NCBI RefSeq assembly: GCF_029893105.1
Contig: NZ_JARXWG010000003.1
Span: 158,403 to 222,402, forward strand
Direction: 5' to 3'
Length of the DNA: 64,000 bases
From: Parabacteroides sp. PF5-9
GTDB taxonomy: Bacteria; Bacteroidota; Bacteroidia; Bacteroidales; Tannerellaceae
Numbering within the stretch: the first letter of the stretch is position 1; each line of letters starts with the position of its first letter. A model generated the notes under the pieces. It searched no databases and was not told the DNA's origin. It was given only the letters and a program-made list of their open reading frames with translations. Positions 1-7,881 of this stretch are shown piece after piece. Both the position numbers and the translations under genes were made by a program.

Positions 1-2
1 CA

Positions 3-71
3 TTACCGGCTCAAAATATCCTGATCGTAAAAGGTAGTTCGGGTTGGGAACGGAAAGTGATTTGTAAATAG
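3..71 (+). CDS. C-terminal tail of a truncated gene, possibly a T9SS cargo protein
   Basis: An open frame enters from the left edge and ends at TAG. It gives a 22-residue tail beginning LPAQNILIVKG and ending RKVICK. An N-I-x-I-V-K-G strand followed by a basic strand that stops right at the terminus resembles the last beta strands of type A T9SS C-terminal sorting domains, or of the related DUF6383 module, of secreted Bacteroidales proteins. That reading rests on pattern alone, since nearly all of the gene lies outside the window. The hairpin at 129-159 follows it. Confidence 0.5.
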   Translation, partial: LPAQNILIVKGSSGWERKVICK

Positions 72-128
72 AGTACGGTGTAATAACCGACAAAGAAAGT
101 AAATCGTCCGGAAAGGACGTTTCAGTTG

Positions 129-159
129 AGCCCGGAGTAGACATTAGTTGCTCCGGGCT
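129..159 (+). terminator. hairpin terminator after the left-edge gene
   Basis: A perfect 9-bp GC-rich stem (AGCCCGGAG / CTCCGGGCT) with a 13-nt loop is followed by AAATGTTTT. It lies between the plus-strand gene tail and the convergent minus-strand porin gene, so it probably ends both transcripts. The U tract is weak, which lowers confidence in pure intrinsic termination. Confidence 0.6.
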
Positions 160-214
160 AAATGTTTTATGGTTGGTCAAAGTTTTGAAGTAATCACCTT
201 TCGGATTTTCGTTT

Positions 215-1483
215 TTAGAATTTGTATTGCAGCCGCAGTGTGAACACATTGTCTTTTCTGTTTTCGGTATAATCGGTGAGATGAATGGTCTTTTCGTTAT
301 TGTTGATCTCATAATACGCTTGTAGGCGGAGATAATCGGTCGCTTTCCAAAGTAGACCGAAACCAAAGGTGTTTTTAGATAAATCGACAGCTGTAGTACG
401 ATTTAGTCCGATTTCATCGCGACTTACTTGGGTGTTGGGGTCAAACCAATCATACTTGAAGAGGGCGGAGAGGGGGAGTTTGCCCAAATCTTGAACAAAA
501 AGGACGTATCCACCGCAGAAATTACGAATATAGGTGTCGGTAGCGAAAAGTGATGATTGATTCGGACTTTTATGACTAAACTCGTTACCGGGTTGTTGAC
601 CGAACAGGTATTCGGCTCTGAGTTGGGACGTTCCTAAAACGGTAGTTAGACTCGCCTGGAGATCGACCCCGAAATATTCCCGTTTGGCAAATTTTCCGAT
701 ATGCTCCAAGTTGTTATCAACGATAAAGCTTTTCCCATGTATCGTATAGATATGTTCCGTACCTTGAAAGACTCCTCCATAATAGTAGGAGATACCTCCT
801 CCAAGACTGAAATAGTCACCAATATCTTTATTCCCGGATAAATGTCCGATAAAATCTTTTCGGTTGTCTGTTTCCGGTTTGATACCGTTTCCTGCAAATA
901 ATCCGGCTTCCAGTTTTAGGAAGTGGAACGGAGAGGTCTGAACCGGTTGTAATTGAAGCATAACACCCAGGTCGCGCTCATCCGGGAACAGGGTCTGAAA
1001 GATGGTCGATCGTTCGGGAACTTCCCGGCGGGAAGAGGAGTAGCTGATCTCATTTCCGAACGGACGGTCGAATAGACCTCCTTTTAATTGAATGGAACCA
1101 ACCCACGGGTCTTTGATATTCAGATAGGCATCTTTTATGCCAACTCCTTTTTCCGTCAGATCGAGTTGAAAGACGGCGGAAGCGATTTTTTCTTCATACG
1201 CCAGTTTGATACGTCCCCGGCGAATACCGATCCGGTTAAATGATTTATCCAGGTTTACATTAGAACTACCCACCCGGAGTGTTGCATTGGGTTCTCCCCA
1301 TTGTATCTGAGTCTGGATATACCCGGAGATTTTGATCTTTTGAATTCTTTTTACCGTTTCCTGAAAGCGTAGGAGTTGTTCTTGAGAAGGTCGATCAATC
1401 GTATCGGAAACGTGTTCTTGTTGTTGTCCGGTAATAGAACACGTCCAAAATAAACAATAAAACAGTATGACCTTATTTCTCAT
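215..1483 (-). CDS. porin O/P-type outer-membrane beta-barrel (phosphate-selective porin family)
   Basis: A 422-residue outer-membrane protein with a signal peptide (about residues 1-19), a short linker and then a barrel of alternating amphipathic strands. Strand-like segments include SGYIQTQIQWG near residue 53 and GLFDRPFGNEISYSSSRRE near 138, the latter typical of porin O/P barrels. The chain ends in LRLQYKF, with the terminal Phe recognised by the BAM complex. Family members form channels for anions such as phosphate; substrate selectivity here is not proven. It is the last gene of the aroA operon, 19 bp after porW, so its expression is probably linked to envelope and secretion genes. Confidence 0.85.
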   Translation of the reverse strand: MRNKVILFYCLFWTCSITGQQQEHVSDTIDRPSQEQLLRFQETVKRIQKIKISGYIQTQIQWGEPNATLRVGSSNVNLDKSFNRIGIRRGRIKLAYEEKIASAVFQLDLTEKGVGIKDAYLNIKDPWVGSIQLKGGLFDRPFGNEISYSSSRREVPERSTIFQTLFPDERDLGVMLQLQPVQTSPFHFLKLEAGLFAGNGIKPETDNRKDFIGHLSGNKDIGDYFSLGGGISYYYGGVFQGTEHIYTIHGKSFIVDNNLEHIGKFAKREYFGVDLQASLTTVLGTSQLRAEYLFGQQPGNEFSHKSPNQSSLFATDTYIRNFCGGYVLFVQDLGKLPLSALFKYDWFDPNTQVSRDEIGLNRTTAVDLSKNTFGFGLLWKATDYLRLQAYYEINNNEKTIHLTDYTENRKDNVFTLRLQYKF

Positions 1484-1502
1484 GGCTCTTTCTGAATTTA
1501 CC

Positions 1503-4500
1503 TTATCGTTTTCTGCTGGTATCCCTAGCCTTTAACGCTTCCTTACGTGCTTTTTCCTTGGCTCTCAGTTCCTCTTGGCGTGCTTTCTCTTTCGCCCGTC
1601 GGTCGGCTTCGGCCTGTTTCAGTTTCGCATTTCGCTCTTTTTCTTGCTGTCTTTGTTTCGCTTTGTATTCTTTTTCTTTCTCTCTCTGGAGTTGTTTGCG
1701 TGCTTTCTCTTTTGCCTTACGTTCGGCTTCGGCTTGTTTCAGTTTCTCTTTACGTTCACGCTCCTGCAGTTTTTCACGCTCTTGTTTTGCTTTTAAAAGA
1801 GCAGCTTCCTCTTCTTCCTGCAGTTTCCGTTGTGCCTCCCGTTCACGCGTTTGTTGTTCTTTCAACTCTAACGCTTCTTTTTCTTTGGCTTCACGAATCA
1901 GACGTTCTTCTTCTTCGCGAGCTATTTTTTCTTCAGCCTCCCGACGACGGATCTCTTCTATATCTTTAAGCGTAAGTTCTTTTTCATTAACAGGCGGCCT
2001 GACCACTTGCTGCTTCTCTTCCGGAGATTCCTGTACGATGATTGTATCAGGAATAATCATTTCTTCAAGAGGTATTTCCGGTAATAAGACCTCTTCCTGT
2101 TGTTGTTTCTCTTCTTCAACGGGTTCGGGTATCTCTTCCGGAATAACAGGAATCTCTTCCTCTTTCTCTTCTTCAATCAACGGTTGAACTTCTTGTGGAG
2201 GTTCTGGAGTTTCTTCTTTTTGTTGTGCCTCTTCCATTTCTTGCATATCGGCATCGCGGCGTGCAATCCATCGGGCAACCATCTCTTCGGCATCGGCACC
2301 GAAAGCCTCTTCAAAGAAGGTGATATATTCATCCAATGTCTTACCTCTCATCAATGTTTCAAAGTTATTATCAGAGATCGGCAACACGGTGACATCACGG
2401 GTTAGTGCAGTGGCATAACCGTCTGATCCGTAAATCATTTTGTAGTAATGAGCGATTTCCTCGAAACTATTGAATCCAGTTATAATCAACATACTTACAG
2501 GGCCTGACTCTTGTTGGATCAAATCGAATTCTTTGACCATAAAATTGGCAAAGTTATAAGCGGCCACAGCAAATAATAGTTGGTTTTTATCGATACTACC
2601 GGTCGGGTAGATCAATACCATCCGGTAAGGTGCATTGTATTCTGTGGTGAAAGTACGTAATGAATCGGCGGCAGATAATTGGCCGTCTTCCCCGAGACCG
2701 AAACGCATATTCCAGGTCATCCCTTTGATATTCCCTTGTACAATAGCGCGTCCGCGTAATACCCCTTTAAGCATTTCGCCGGCAAGTTCGGAAACATCGG
2801 CCGACGGATATTTTTCCAATAACGTTTTTAAGGCCTCTTTAAAACCGTCTGTATCGCCGGCCTGCACATAACTCAAAGCATCGAGGAACATGAATTTGGG
2901 TAAGAGATTAGCCAATGGGTATTTAGTATTGACATGGCGGAAATTTTGTCTTACGACAGCCGTGTCGCCTTCCAGATAATGATCGTAAGTCGTTTGATAG
3001 ATAGAGTCTTGTACAACATCCATCATGCGGATATTATAGGCATAATCCGGATCGGCTACGGCAACTGCATAATTGCTTTCGGGATATTCTGCCATTAATT
3101 TGTTTTTGTAACGCGTTGCCAATGCGGTATTGTCCAGACGAAGCGCCATCAGGAAGATTTGGTAATAACTTTCCAAGCGATGTTCGTTTTCGGGAAAACG
3201 GTATTCGAGATGTTCGAAGGCTTCGATCGATAGCGGCAAATCTTCCAGTTTATCTTTATAAATCATCGCCATATTGAAAAGTCCGTCTTCTATAATGATA
3301 TTGGATGCGTCTATATCTTCGGGTGTTAAAGGGAGTTGCTGGATGTAGTATTCACGGGTTTTAGGATCGTCGGCAGCAACCGGCTCAAGTGGTTCACTGA
3401 TGCTATCATTGGGTAGTGGTTCCACGAACGATTCCTGTTCGTTCTCTGCGATCTGATCATCAGGAAACTCATTGAAAGTGGACATTTTTTTGTTTCTCCG
3501 CCGCCAGTTATCTTCCAATGTGCGTCGTCCCCATTTGCGTTGGAACTGGTTTTTCCCTTGGGCTACTGTTTGTGCATTATAGAAATAGAAAGCACCACCT
3601 CCACCTACTCCGGGCATGACCGGCGCATTGATTTCTGAACCGGGTCGGTCGATACCTCCCAATCCTTCCATTTCGGCCAGATACGCTTCTTTCTCTGCTA
3701 ATGCTTTGGCTTCCTCTTCTTCTTTAATGACCTGTTCGATGATTTTATCAATCACAGCCAATCGTTCACTTTCGGGCATCCGTGCCAAGGTCTGTAAACT
3801 GTCCTGCAAATGAACGGCTTCAACATGTATCACCAATTCGTCGAGTACTTCGGATAGTTTGGCGACCCGTTTGTAATCTTTATGCTCTTTCTGGATACCG
3901 GCTAATGCTCCGCTAAAACAGGGTTGCGCCTTGACATATTCACGCATTCCGAAATAAAGGTCGCCCAGTTTGATTTGCAGAATCGCCTTTTCGATGCCGT
4001 CACGTGTGCTTTTTTCGACGCCCAACTCGTAATTCGCTATTGCATTCGCTGTATCCTGTCTGTTGAGGTATATATTTCCCAATGCATAATAGACCTGATC
4101 GAGCAACTCTTTATTCTTGTCACTCTTGGCCATCTTTTCAAGCATTTTGACAACCTTAGGGAAATCGTTATCGGAAAAAACTTCCGTTTGGCGGATTCGC
4201 GCTGCAAATTCCAACTCATAAGGCGGATTGGCACGGAACACTTCACCAAACATTTTATAGGCCATACGCTCTTCTCCCTGATCGGTATAGAGTTGCCCCA
4301 ACAGGTATTTCATCCGGGTACGCTGCAGTTTCTTTTTCTCTTTTTTGATGGCTGTCTGCAGATACGGAATCGCTTCTCCATATTTACCCTCTTTAATGAG
4401 ATAATCGGCATAAAATGTCGCATATTCCCGTTGAGATTTATTCGGAATACCATTGGTATTCATCTTTTCCAGAATATCTTCCGTGTCATAAAGCCATCCC

Positions 4501-5051
4501 AGTTCAGCATACGACCGGGCTTGCCATAGTTTCGCTTCGGCAACAACTTCCGGATCCTGTGCGTAATGCCGGGCGATATACGAAAAGGTTGCTGAAGCTT
4601 GTAGGAAATCGGCATTGTAGAATTGTGCTTTCCCCATGATCAGCCAGCTGTTCTTCAAAAACGGATTGTACTCTTCCTGCGTTTGAAGTGCGACCTGTTT
4701 AGGATCATTTCTCCATCCGGGCTTTTTGGGTGGTTTGGTATGGATGGAGTGAAGTTTGATCGCTTTATTGCTTTTTTCGATGGTTCGGTCGAAAGGTCCT
4801 CCGGGGGTTGATTTATCTTTCGGTTGGGCACTGATCGGATGCATATGGATCAGTTCGGAATAATTTTCTTTATGGTTGGTCAGCATACCGTCTAACGACT
4901 CATCATAGGCTGTTTTTCCATTGTAATAGATGTTGTATCGGGTATTAAAGGCATGGTAAAAACGACTTGCTTTCGTGTTTTTTTTCGTACTACACGACCA
5001 AAGCAAGCTAATGACCAAAAGAGTGAATATATAAAAAAAGCCTTTTCTCAT
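1503..5051 (-). CDS. porW: PorW/SprE-like TPR lipoprotein of the type IX secretion system
   Basis: A 1182-residue lipoprotein with a signal peptide and lipobox LLWSC (lipidated Cys20). After Cys20 comes the SKASRFYHAFNTRYN-type block seen in SprE/PorW proteins, recognisable by FNTRYNIYYNGK. Tetratricopeptide-like helices fill roughly residues 130-430 and again around 600-700. A Pro/Glu-rich linker starts near residue 955. The last 170 or so residues are an uninterrupted Lys/Glu/Arg/Ala-rich stretch predicted to be a long helix or coiled coil. PorW/SprE is needed for T9SS export and gliding and links the outer-membrane translocon to the PorKLMN machinery. At 1182 residues it is longer than the roughly 870-residue SprE because of the charged tail. 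It sits between the metal permease and the porin gene. Confidence 0.85.
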   Translation of the reverse strand: MRKGFFYIFTLLVISLLWSCSTKKNTKASRFYHAFNTRYNIYYNGKTAYDESLDGMLTNHKENYSELIHMHPISAQPKDKSTPGGPFDRTIEKSNKAIKLHSIHTKPPKKPGWRNDPKQVALQTQEEYNPFLKNSWLIMGKAQFYNADFLQASATFSYIARHYAQDPEVVAEAKLWQARSYAELGWLYDTEDILEKMNTNGIPNKSQREYATFYADYLIKEGKYGEAIPYLQTAIKKEKKKLQRTRMKYLLGQLYTDQGEERMAYKMFGEVFRANPPYELEFAARIRQTEVFSDNDFPKVVKMLEKMAKSDKNKELLDQVYYALGNIYLNRQDTANAIANYELGVEKSTRDGIEKAILQIKLGDLYFGMREYVKAQPCFSGALAGIQKEHKDYKRVAKLSEVLDELVIHVEAVHLQDSLQTLARMPESERLAVIDKIIEQVIKEEEEAKALAEKEAYLAEMEGLGGIDRPGSEINAPVMPGVGGGGAFYFYNAQTVAQGKNQFQRKWGRRTLEDNWRRRNKKMSTFNEFPDDQIAENEQESFVEPLPNDSISEPLEPVAADDPKTREYYIQQLPLTPEDIDASNIIIEDGLFNMAMIYKDKLEDLPLSIEAFEHLEYRFPENEHRLESYYQIFLMALRLDNTALATRYKNKLMAEYPESNYAVAVADPDYAYNIRMMDVVQDSIYQTTYDHYLEGDTAVVRQNFRHVNTKYPLANLLPKFMFLDALSYVQAGDTDGFKEALKTLLEKYPSADVSELAGEMLKGVLRGRAIVQGNIKGMTWNMRFGLGEDGQLSAADSLRTFTTEYNAPYRMVLIYPTGSIDKNQLLFAVAAYNFANFMVKEFDLIQQESGPVSMLIITGFNSFEEIAHYYKMIYGSDGYATALTRDVTVLPISDNNFETLMRGKTLDEYITFFEEAFGADAEEMVARWIARRDADMQEMEEAQQKEETPEPPQEVQPLIEEEKEEEIPVIPEEIPEPVEEEKQQQEEVLLPEIPLEEMIIPDTIIVQESPEEKQQVVRPPVNEKELTLKDIEEIRRREAEEKIAREEEERLIREAKEKEALELKEQQTREREAQRKLQEEEEAALLKAKQEREKLQERERKEKLKQAEAERKAKEKARKQLQREKEKEYKAKQRQQEKERNAKLKQAEADRRAKEKARQEELRAKEKARKEALKARDTSRKR

Positions 5052-5093
5052 TCTTAATCAGTAGTCAGAAACCGCGACTACAATACGACATAC

Positions 5094-5897
5094 TTAACGG
5101 TGAAACAATCCTTTTATTGCTTTGGCAGACAAAAAGAAAACGACCAATACAAGAATGATAAATGCACCGGAAGGTACATTGAAAAGATAAGATAGAATTA
5201 ATCCGGCTATACATCCCAGAAAACCGACGATGATACTGCCCCAGATTATCTTTCTGAAATTGGAAGTAAAAATGTTGACTGTAATCTGTGGAAGAGTGAG
5301 TAAACTCATTAATAGCATGATGCCTACCAGACGAATGGAAAGAACAATGGTCACGGCAATAAGCGTCATCATTACATATTCGATAATCCTCACGGGCAGG
5401 TTTTGCGTAATGGCAAAATCACGATCAAAAGCGACATAGGTGATTTCGCGGATAAAACAGGAAAATAACAGAATGAGTACACCAGCTAATGCGCTGATCC
5501 AGACCAGATCGGTCGTTGTAATGGTTAATATATTGCCAAACAGATACGCATTTAGGTTAGGGGCATAACCGGGTGTAAGAAAGATAAAGATAACACCCAA
5601 TGCCATCCCTAAAGACCATACACCGGCAATGGCCGAATCTTCGCGTACTTGTTGGGTTTTGCTTACCCATTCTACGCCAAAAGCCGATAATATCGAGAAG
5701 AGGAGTGCCATCACGATCGGGTTTGTGCCGAGATAAAAGCCCAATCCCAACCCGCCAAAGGAGGCATGGGTTATTCCTCCGCTGATGAATACCAGTCGAC
5801 GGGCGACAATGTAAGTTCCTACTATCCCGCAGGTAATCGCTGTCAGTAGACTACCGATCAGTGCATGCTGGAAAAATGTATAATGCAGAATATCCAT
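5094..5897 (-). CDS. ABC-3 family metal transporter permease (ZnuB-like)
   Basis: A 267-residue integral membrane protein with about eight hydrophobic helices. It carries the ABC-3 permease block near residues 33-45 (ARRLVFISGGITHASFGG) and the conserved DRDFA segment near 158. This family is the membrane subunit of Zn, Mn or Fe importers (ZnuABC/MntABC). Neither the ATPase nor the solute-binding protein is encoded next to it; its neighbours are a small Cys-rich membrane protein 3 bp upstream and porW 42 bp downstream. It must pair with subunits encoded elsewhere. The metal cannot be assigned from sequence. Confidence 0.88.
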   Translation of the reverse strand: MDILHYTFFQHALIGSLLTAITCGIVGTYIVARRLVFISGGITHASFGGLGLGFYLGTNPIVMALLFSILSAFGVEWVSKTQQVREDSAIAGVWSLGMALGVIFIFLTPGYAPNLNAYLFGNILTITTTDLVWISALAGVLILLFSCFIREITYVAFDRDFAITQNLPVRIIEYVMMTLIAVTIVLSIRLVGIMLLMSLLTLPQITVNIFTSNFRKIIWGSIIVGFLGCIAGLILSYLFNVPSGAFIILVLVVFFLSAKAIKGLFHR

Positions 5898-5900
5898 CGT

Positions 5901-6320
5901 TTAATGTATGCGTCTTTCTCCTACGATGAGGAATGCTTCGTCTTTTAAGGCATCCGGCAGATGAATCGCCCGTAATTGAAGGCTACGCAGCCATCCGGCT
6001 ACCTCTATCTCCTGCAACGTATAGAGCACTTCCCGAAATTCGCTCACCTCTTCTTCTTGATAGGCATTGGCTTCAACACCCTGAAACCGATCTAACTCTT
6101 CATCATCGTAATATTCGATATCCCGGCTGACGGCAGCCAGAAGACTGTCGCGTTCGCAGGTGGCATGCTCTCCACAACACTCATCCGGGATCTCCTGAGC
6201 TTCGGGGATCTCTGATATTTTACCTTGTTCGAGCAGTTGTTGTAATCGCTTGTTGCGGAAATATCCCGTTACAGCAGCAATGCAACCTAAAATGATTAAT
6301 CCTAAAACAATATACCACAT
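5901..6320 (-). CDS. small membrane-anchored protein with a CCxxHxxC motif, function unknown
   Basis: A 139-residue protein with one N-terminal transmembrane helix (residues 2-20) and a cytoplasmic-looking acidic domain. Residues 48-55 contain Cys48, Cys49, His52 and Cys55, a compact potential metal-binding cluster followed by ERDSLL. The rest is rich in Glu, Asp and Tyr and ends in a predicted alpha/beta segment. I recall close homologues in Bacteroides being labelled phospholipase, but nothing in the sequence supports lipase activity. It lies between aroA (2 bp away) and the ABC-3 metal permease (3 bp away), so it is cotranscribed, and a role linked to metal handling is an inference from context. 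Confidence 0.7.
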   Translation of the reverse strand: MWYIVLGLIILGCIAAVTGYFRNKRLQQLLEQGKISEIPEAQEIPDECCGEHATCERDSLLAAVSRDIEYYDDEELDRFQGVEANAYQEEEVSEFREVLYTLQEIEVAGWLRSLQLRAIHLPDALKDEAFLIVGERRIH

Positions 6321-6345
6321 AATTAATTGTCATTGTCCATTGCTT
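6321..6345. repeat. short 7-bp-period tract overlapping the aroA stop codon
   Basis: AATTAATTGTCATTGTCCATTGC shows near-7-bp spacing of ATTGTC-type units, the same motif seen in the inverted elements near 25.0, 49.0 and 63.2 kb. It supplies the final aroA codons and the stop. Only one arm is visible, so it may be a remnant. Confidence 0.45.
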
Positions 6346-7585
6346 CTGGGATGATCTGAAATCCTATTGATTTCAAGTCATCCCAGAAGGCAGGGTAACT
6401 TTTAGTGACTACTTCAGGGTGTTCAATACGTATCCCTTCGGGACGAACCAATGCAATCGGGGCAAAGGCCATGGCCATCCGGTGATCTTCGTATGTGGCG
6501 ATGACCGGATTGGAGTCAGCCTCGCAGCGTTCCCCGTCCCATTCAAGGATACTACCCTGACTGTCTTTTAAAATATATCCTAATTTCTTCAATTCGTTTT
6601 TTAATGCTTCAACACGGTCGGTCTCCTTGATTTTTAATGACTGCAAACCGGAAAACCGGAAAGGTATGTTTAACAAGGCACAGGTTACGGCAAATGTCTG
6701 AGCCAGATCGGGTTCATCGATAAAATGATAAACAAATTTCTTGCAACTCATCCCGTTATGTTTCAGTCGAATCCCTTGTTTGGTGTATGTCGTAGCTACG
6801 CCTAACTGTTCGAACAAACGGGCTACTTTTGCATCTCCCTGCAGACTGTTTTTGAAAAGACCCGACAACTCCATATCTGCCTGTTTAGATAAAGCCATGA
6901 TGGCATACCAGTAGGAAGCACTACTCCAATCGGCTTCTACGGTGAACGGGATCGGCTGGTATGTTTGCGGTGCGATACGGATCGTCCGGTCGTTCCAAAC
7001 CGATTGAACGCCGAATTGAGTCATCAATATTAAAGTCTGGTGGATATATGGTCGGGAGATGATATTCCCTTCTAGGTGAATCACCAGCCCTTTTTCCATA
7101 TAAGGTGCGATCATTAACAAGGCGGAGATGTATTGCGAACTTATTCCGCCCGATAAGGTGATCTCTCCACCATGTAAGGCGCTACCGAATATACGGAGTG
7201 GAGGAAATCCCTCTTTTTCGATGTATTCGATGCGTGCTCCGAGTTGATTGAGCGCATCTACCAATGTTCCGATAGGGCGGTTCTTCATGCGCGTTGTGCC
7301 TGTAATCGTCCATTCGCCGACAATTTTAGCCAGAAAGGCCGTCAGGAAGCGCATGGATGTTCCGGCAGCACCAATGTCGAAATGACAATCATTGGAACGG
7401 AGTGCCCGTTCGAGTACCGTTGTATCGTCGCTGTCCGAAAGGCGTTGAATAGGGTAGGGACTATAGCTTAACGCATTCAAAATCAAAACCCTGTTGCTGA
7501 TACTTTTGGAGGAGGGAAGCTGTATGGCTGTTCGGATCGCTGTGTCCGGCCTTTTGATCCTGTATATGGAAGACTCTTTTTTCAT
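6323..7585 (-). CDS. aroA: 3-phosphoshikimate 1-carboxyvinyltransferase (EPSP synthase)
   Basis: A 420-residue enzyme of the shikimate pathway that joins shikimate-3-phosphate to phosphoenolpyruvate. Visible family signatures are LPSSKSISNRVLILNAL (near 23-40), GAAGTSMRFLTAFLA (near 80), RMKNRPIGTLVDAL (near 98), SGGISSQYISALL, and KIKETDRVEALKNEL near 310. EDHRMAMAFAPIAL near 365 provides the conserved Asp-His-Arg. Length is normal. It heads an operon of five genes with almost no spacing. Its stop codon and last codons (MDNDN) lie in an AT-rich 7-bp repeat tract. A TACTTTTG promoter box lies 10 bp upstream of the start. Confidence 0.97.
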   Translation of the reverse strand: MKKESSIYRIKRPDTAIRTAIQLPSSKSISNRVLILNALSYSPYPIQRLSDSDDTTVLERALRSNDCHFDIGAAGTSMRFLTAFLAKIVGEWTITGTTRMKNRPIGTLVDALNQLGARIEYIEKEGFPPLRIFGSALHGGEITLSGGISSQYISALLMIAPYMEKGLVIHLEGNIISRPYIHQTLILMTQFGVQSVWNDRTIRIAPQTYQPIPFTVEADWSSASYWYAIMALSKQADMELSGLFKNSLQGDAKVARLFEQLGVATTYTKQGIRLKHNGMSCKKFVYHFIDEPDLAQTFAVTCALLNIPFRFSGLQSLKIKETDRVEALKNELKKLGYILKDSQGSILEWDGERCEADSNPVIATYEDHRMAMAFAPIALVRPEGIRIEHPEVVTKSYPAFWDDLKSIGFQIIPEAMDNDN

Positions 7586-7594
7586 ATCGGACTA

Positions 7595-7602
7595 CAAAAG
7601 TA
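7595..7602 (-). promoter_or_regulatory. -7 promoter box of the aroA operon
   Basis: On the minus strand this reads TACTTTTG, matching the Bacteroidetes sigma-70 -7 consensus TAnnTTTG just upstream of the aroA start. A good TTTG at -33 is not evident, so this is a one-box prediction. Confidence 0.5.
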
Positions 7603-7699
7603 CGGATTATATATGAAAGAAAAGATGTTTTTAGAACTTCATCTGGTAGAAAAAACAACACCATGCGGTCTGTTTTTCTGCAGCTTCCAGATCTGTTTT

Positions 7700-7813
7700 T
7701 TGTTACAGGTACGTCTGTTTTCTGTTAGAGGTACGTCTAAATTCGTTTAGAGGTACCTCTAAAATGATTTACACGTACCTCTAAATTGGTTTAGACGTAC
7801 CTCTAACAAAAAA
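7700..7813. repeat. family A 22-bp palindrome array, copy 1 (five units)
   Basis: Five GTAC-centred imperfect palindromes have centres starting at 7709, 7731, 7753, 7775 and 7797, an exact 22-bp period. The core unit is TTTAGASGTACSTCTAAA with a 4-bp variable spacer. The array ends in the caps TGTTAGAG on the left and CTCTAACAAAAAA on the right, so the whole array is an inverted repeat. It occupies the 296-bp gap between the CXXCH lipoprotein gene and aroA, where no gene is visible. Confidence 0.9.
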
Positions 7814-7881
7814 GTGTTCCATAGGTATAAAAAAAGGCATTGGATCTTTCTGATTTTCTTTCCAAATGAATATGGAACGCA

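Noticed and set aside
1547..2187. Ser/Phe-rich plus-strand frames
   Set aside because: They are antisense shadows of the Lys/Glu-rich PorW tail; low-complexity composition and no start context.
3924..4529. 201-residue plus-strand frame inside porW
   Set aside because: It is on the opposite strand of a well-supported TPR gene and has no family signature.
7700..7813. CRISPR array reading of the 22-bp repeats
   Set aside because: The variable parts are only 4 bp, repeats are palindromic along their whole length, arrays have inverted caps and four or five units, and no cas gene is in the window.
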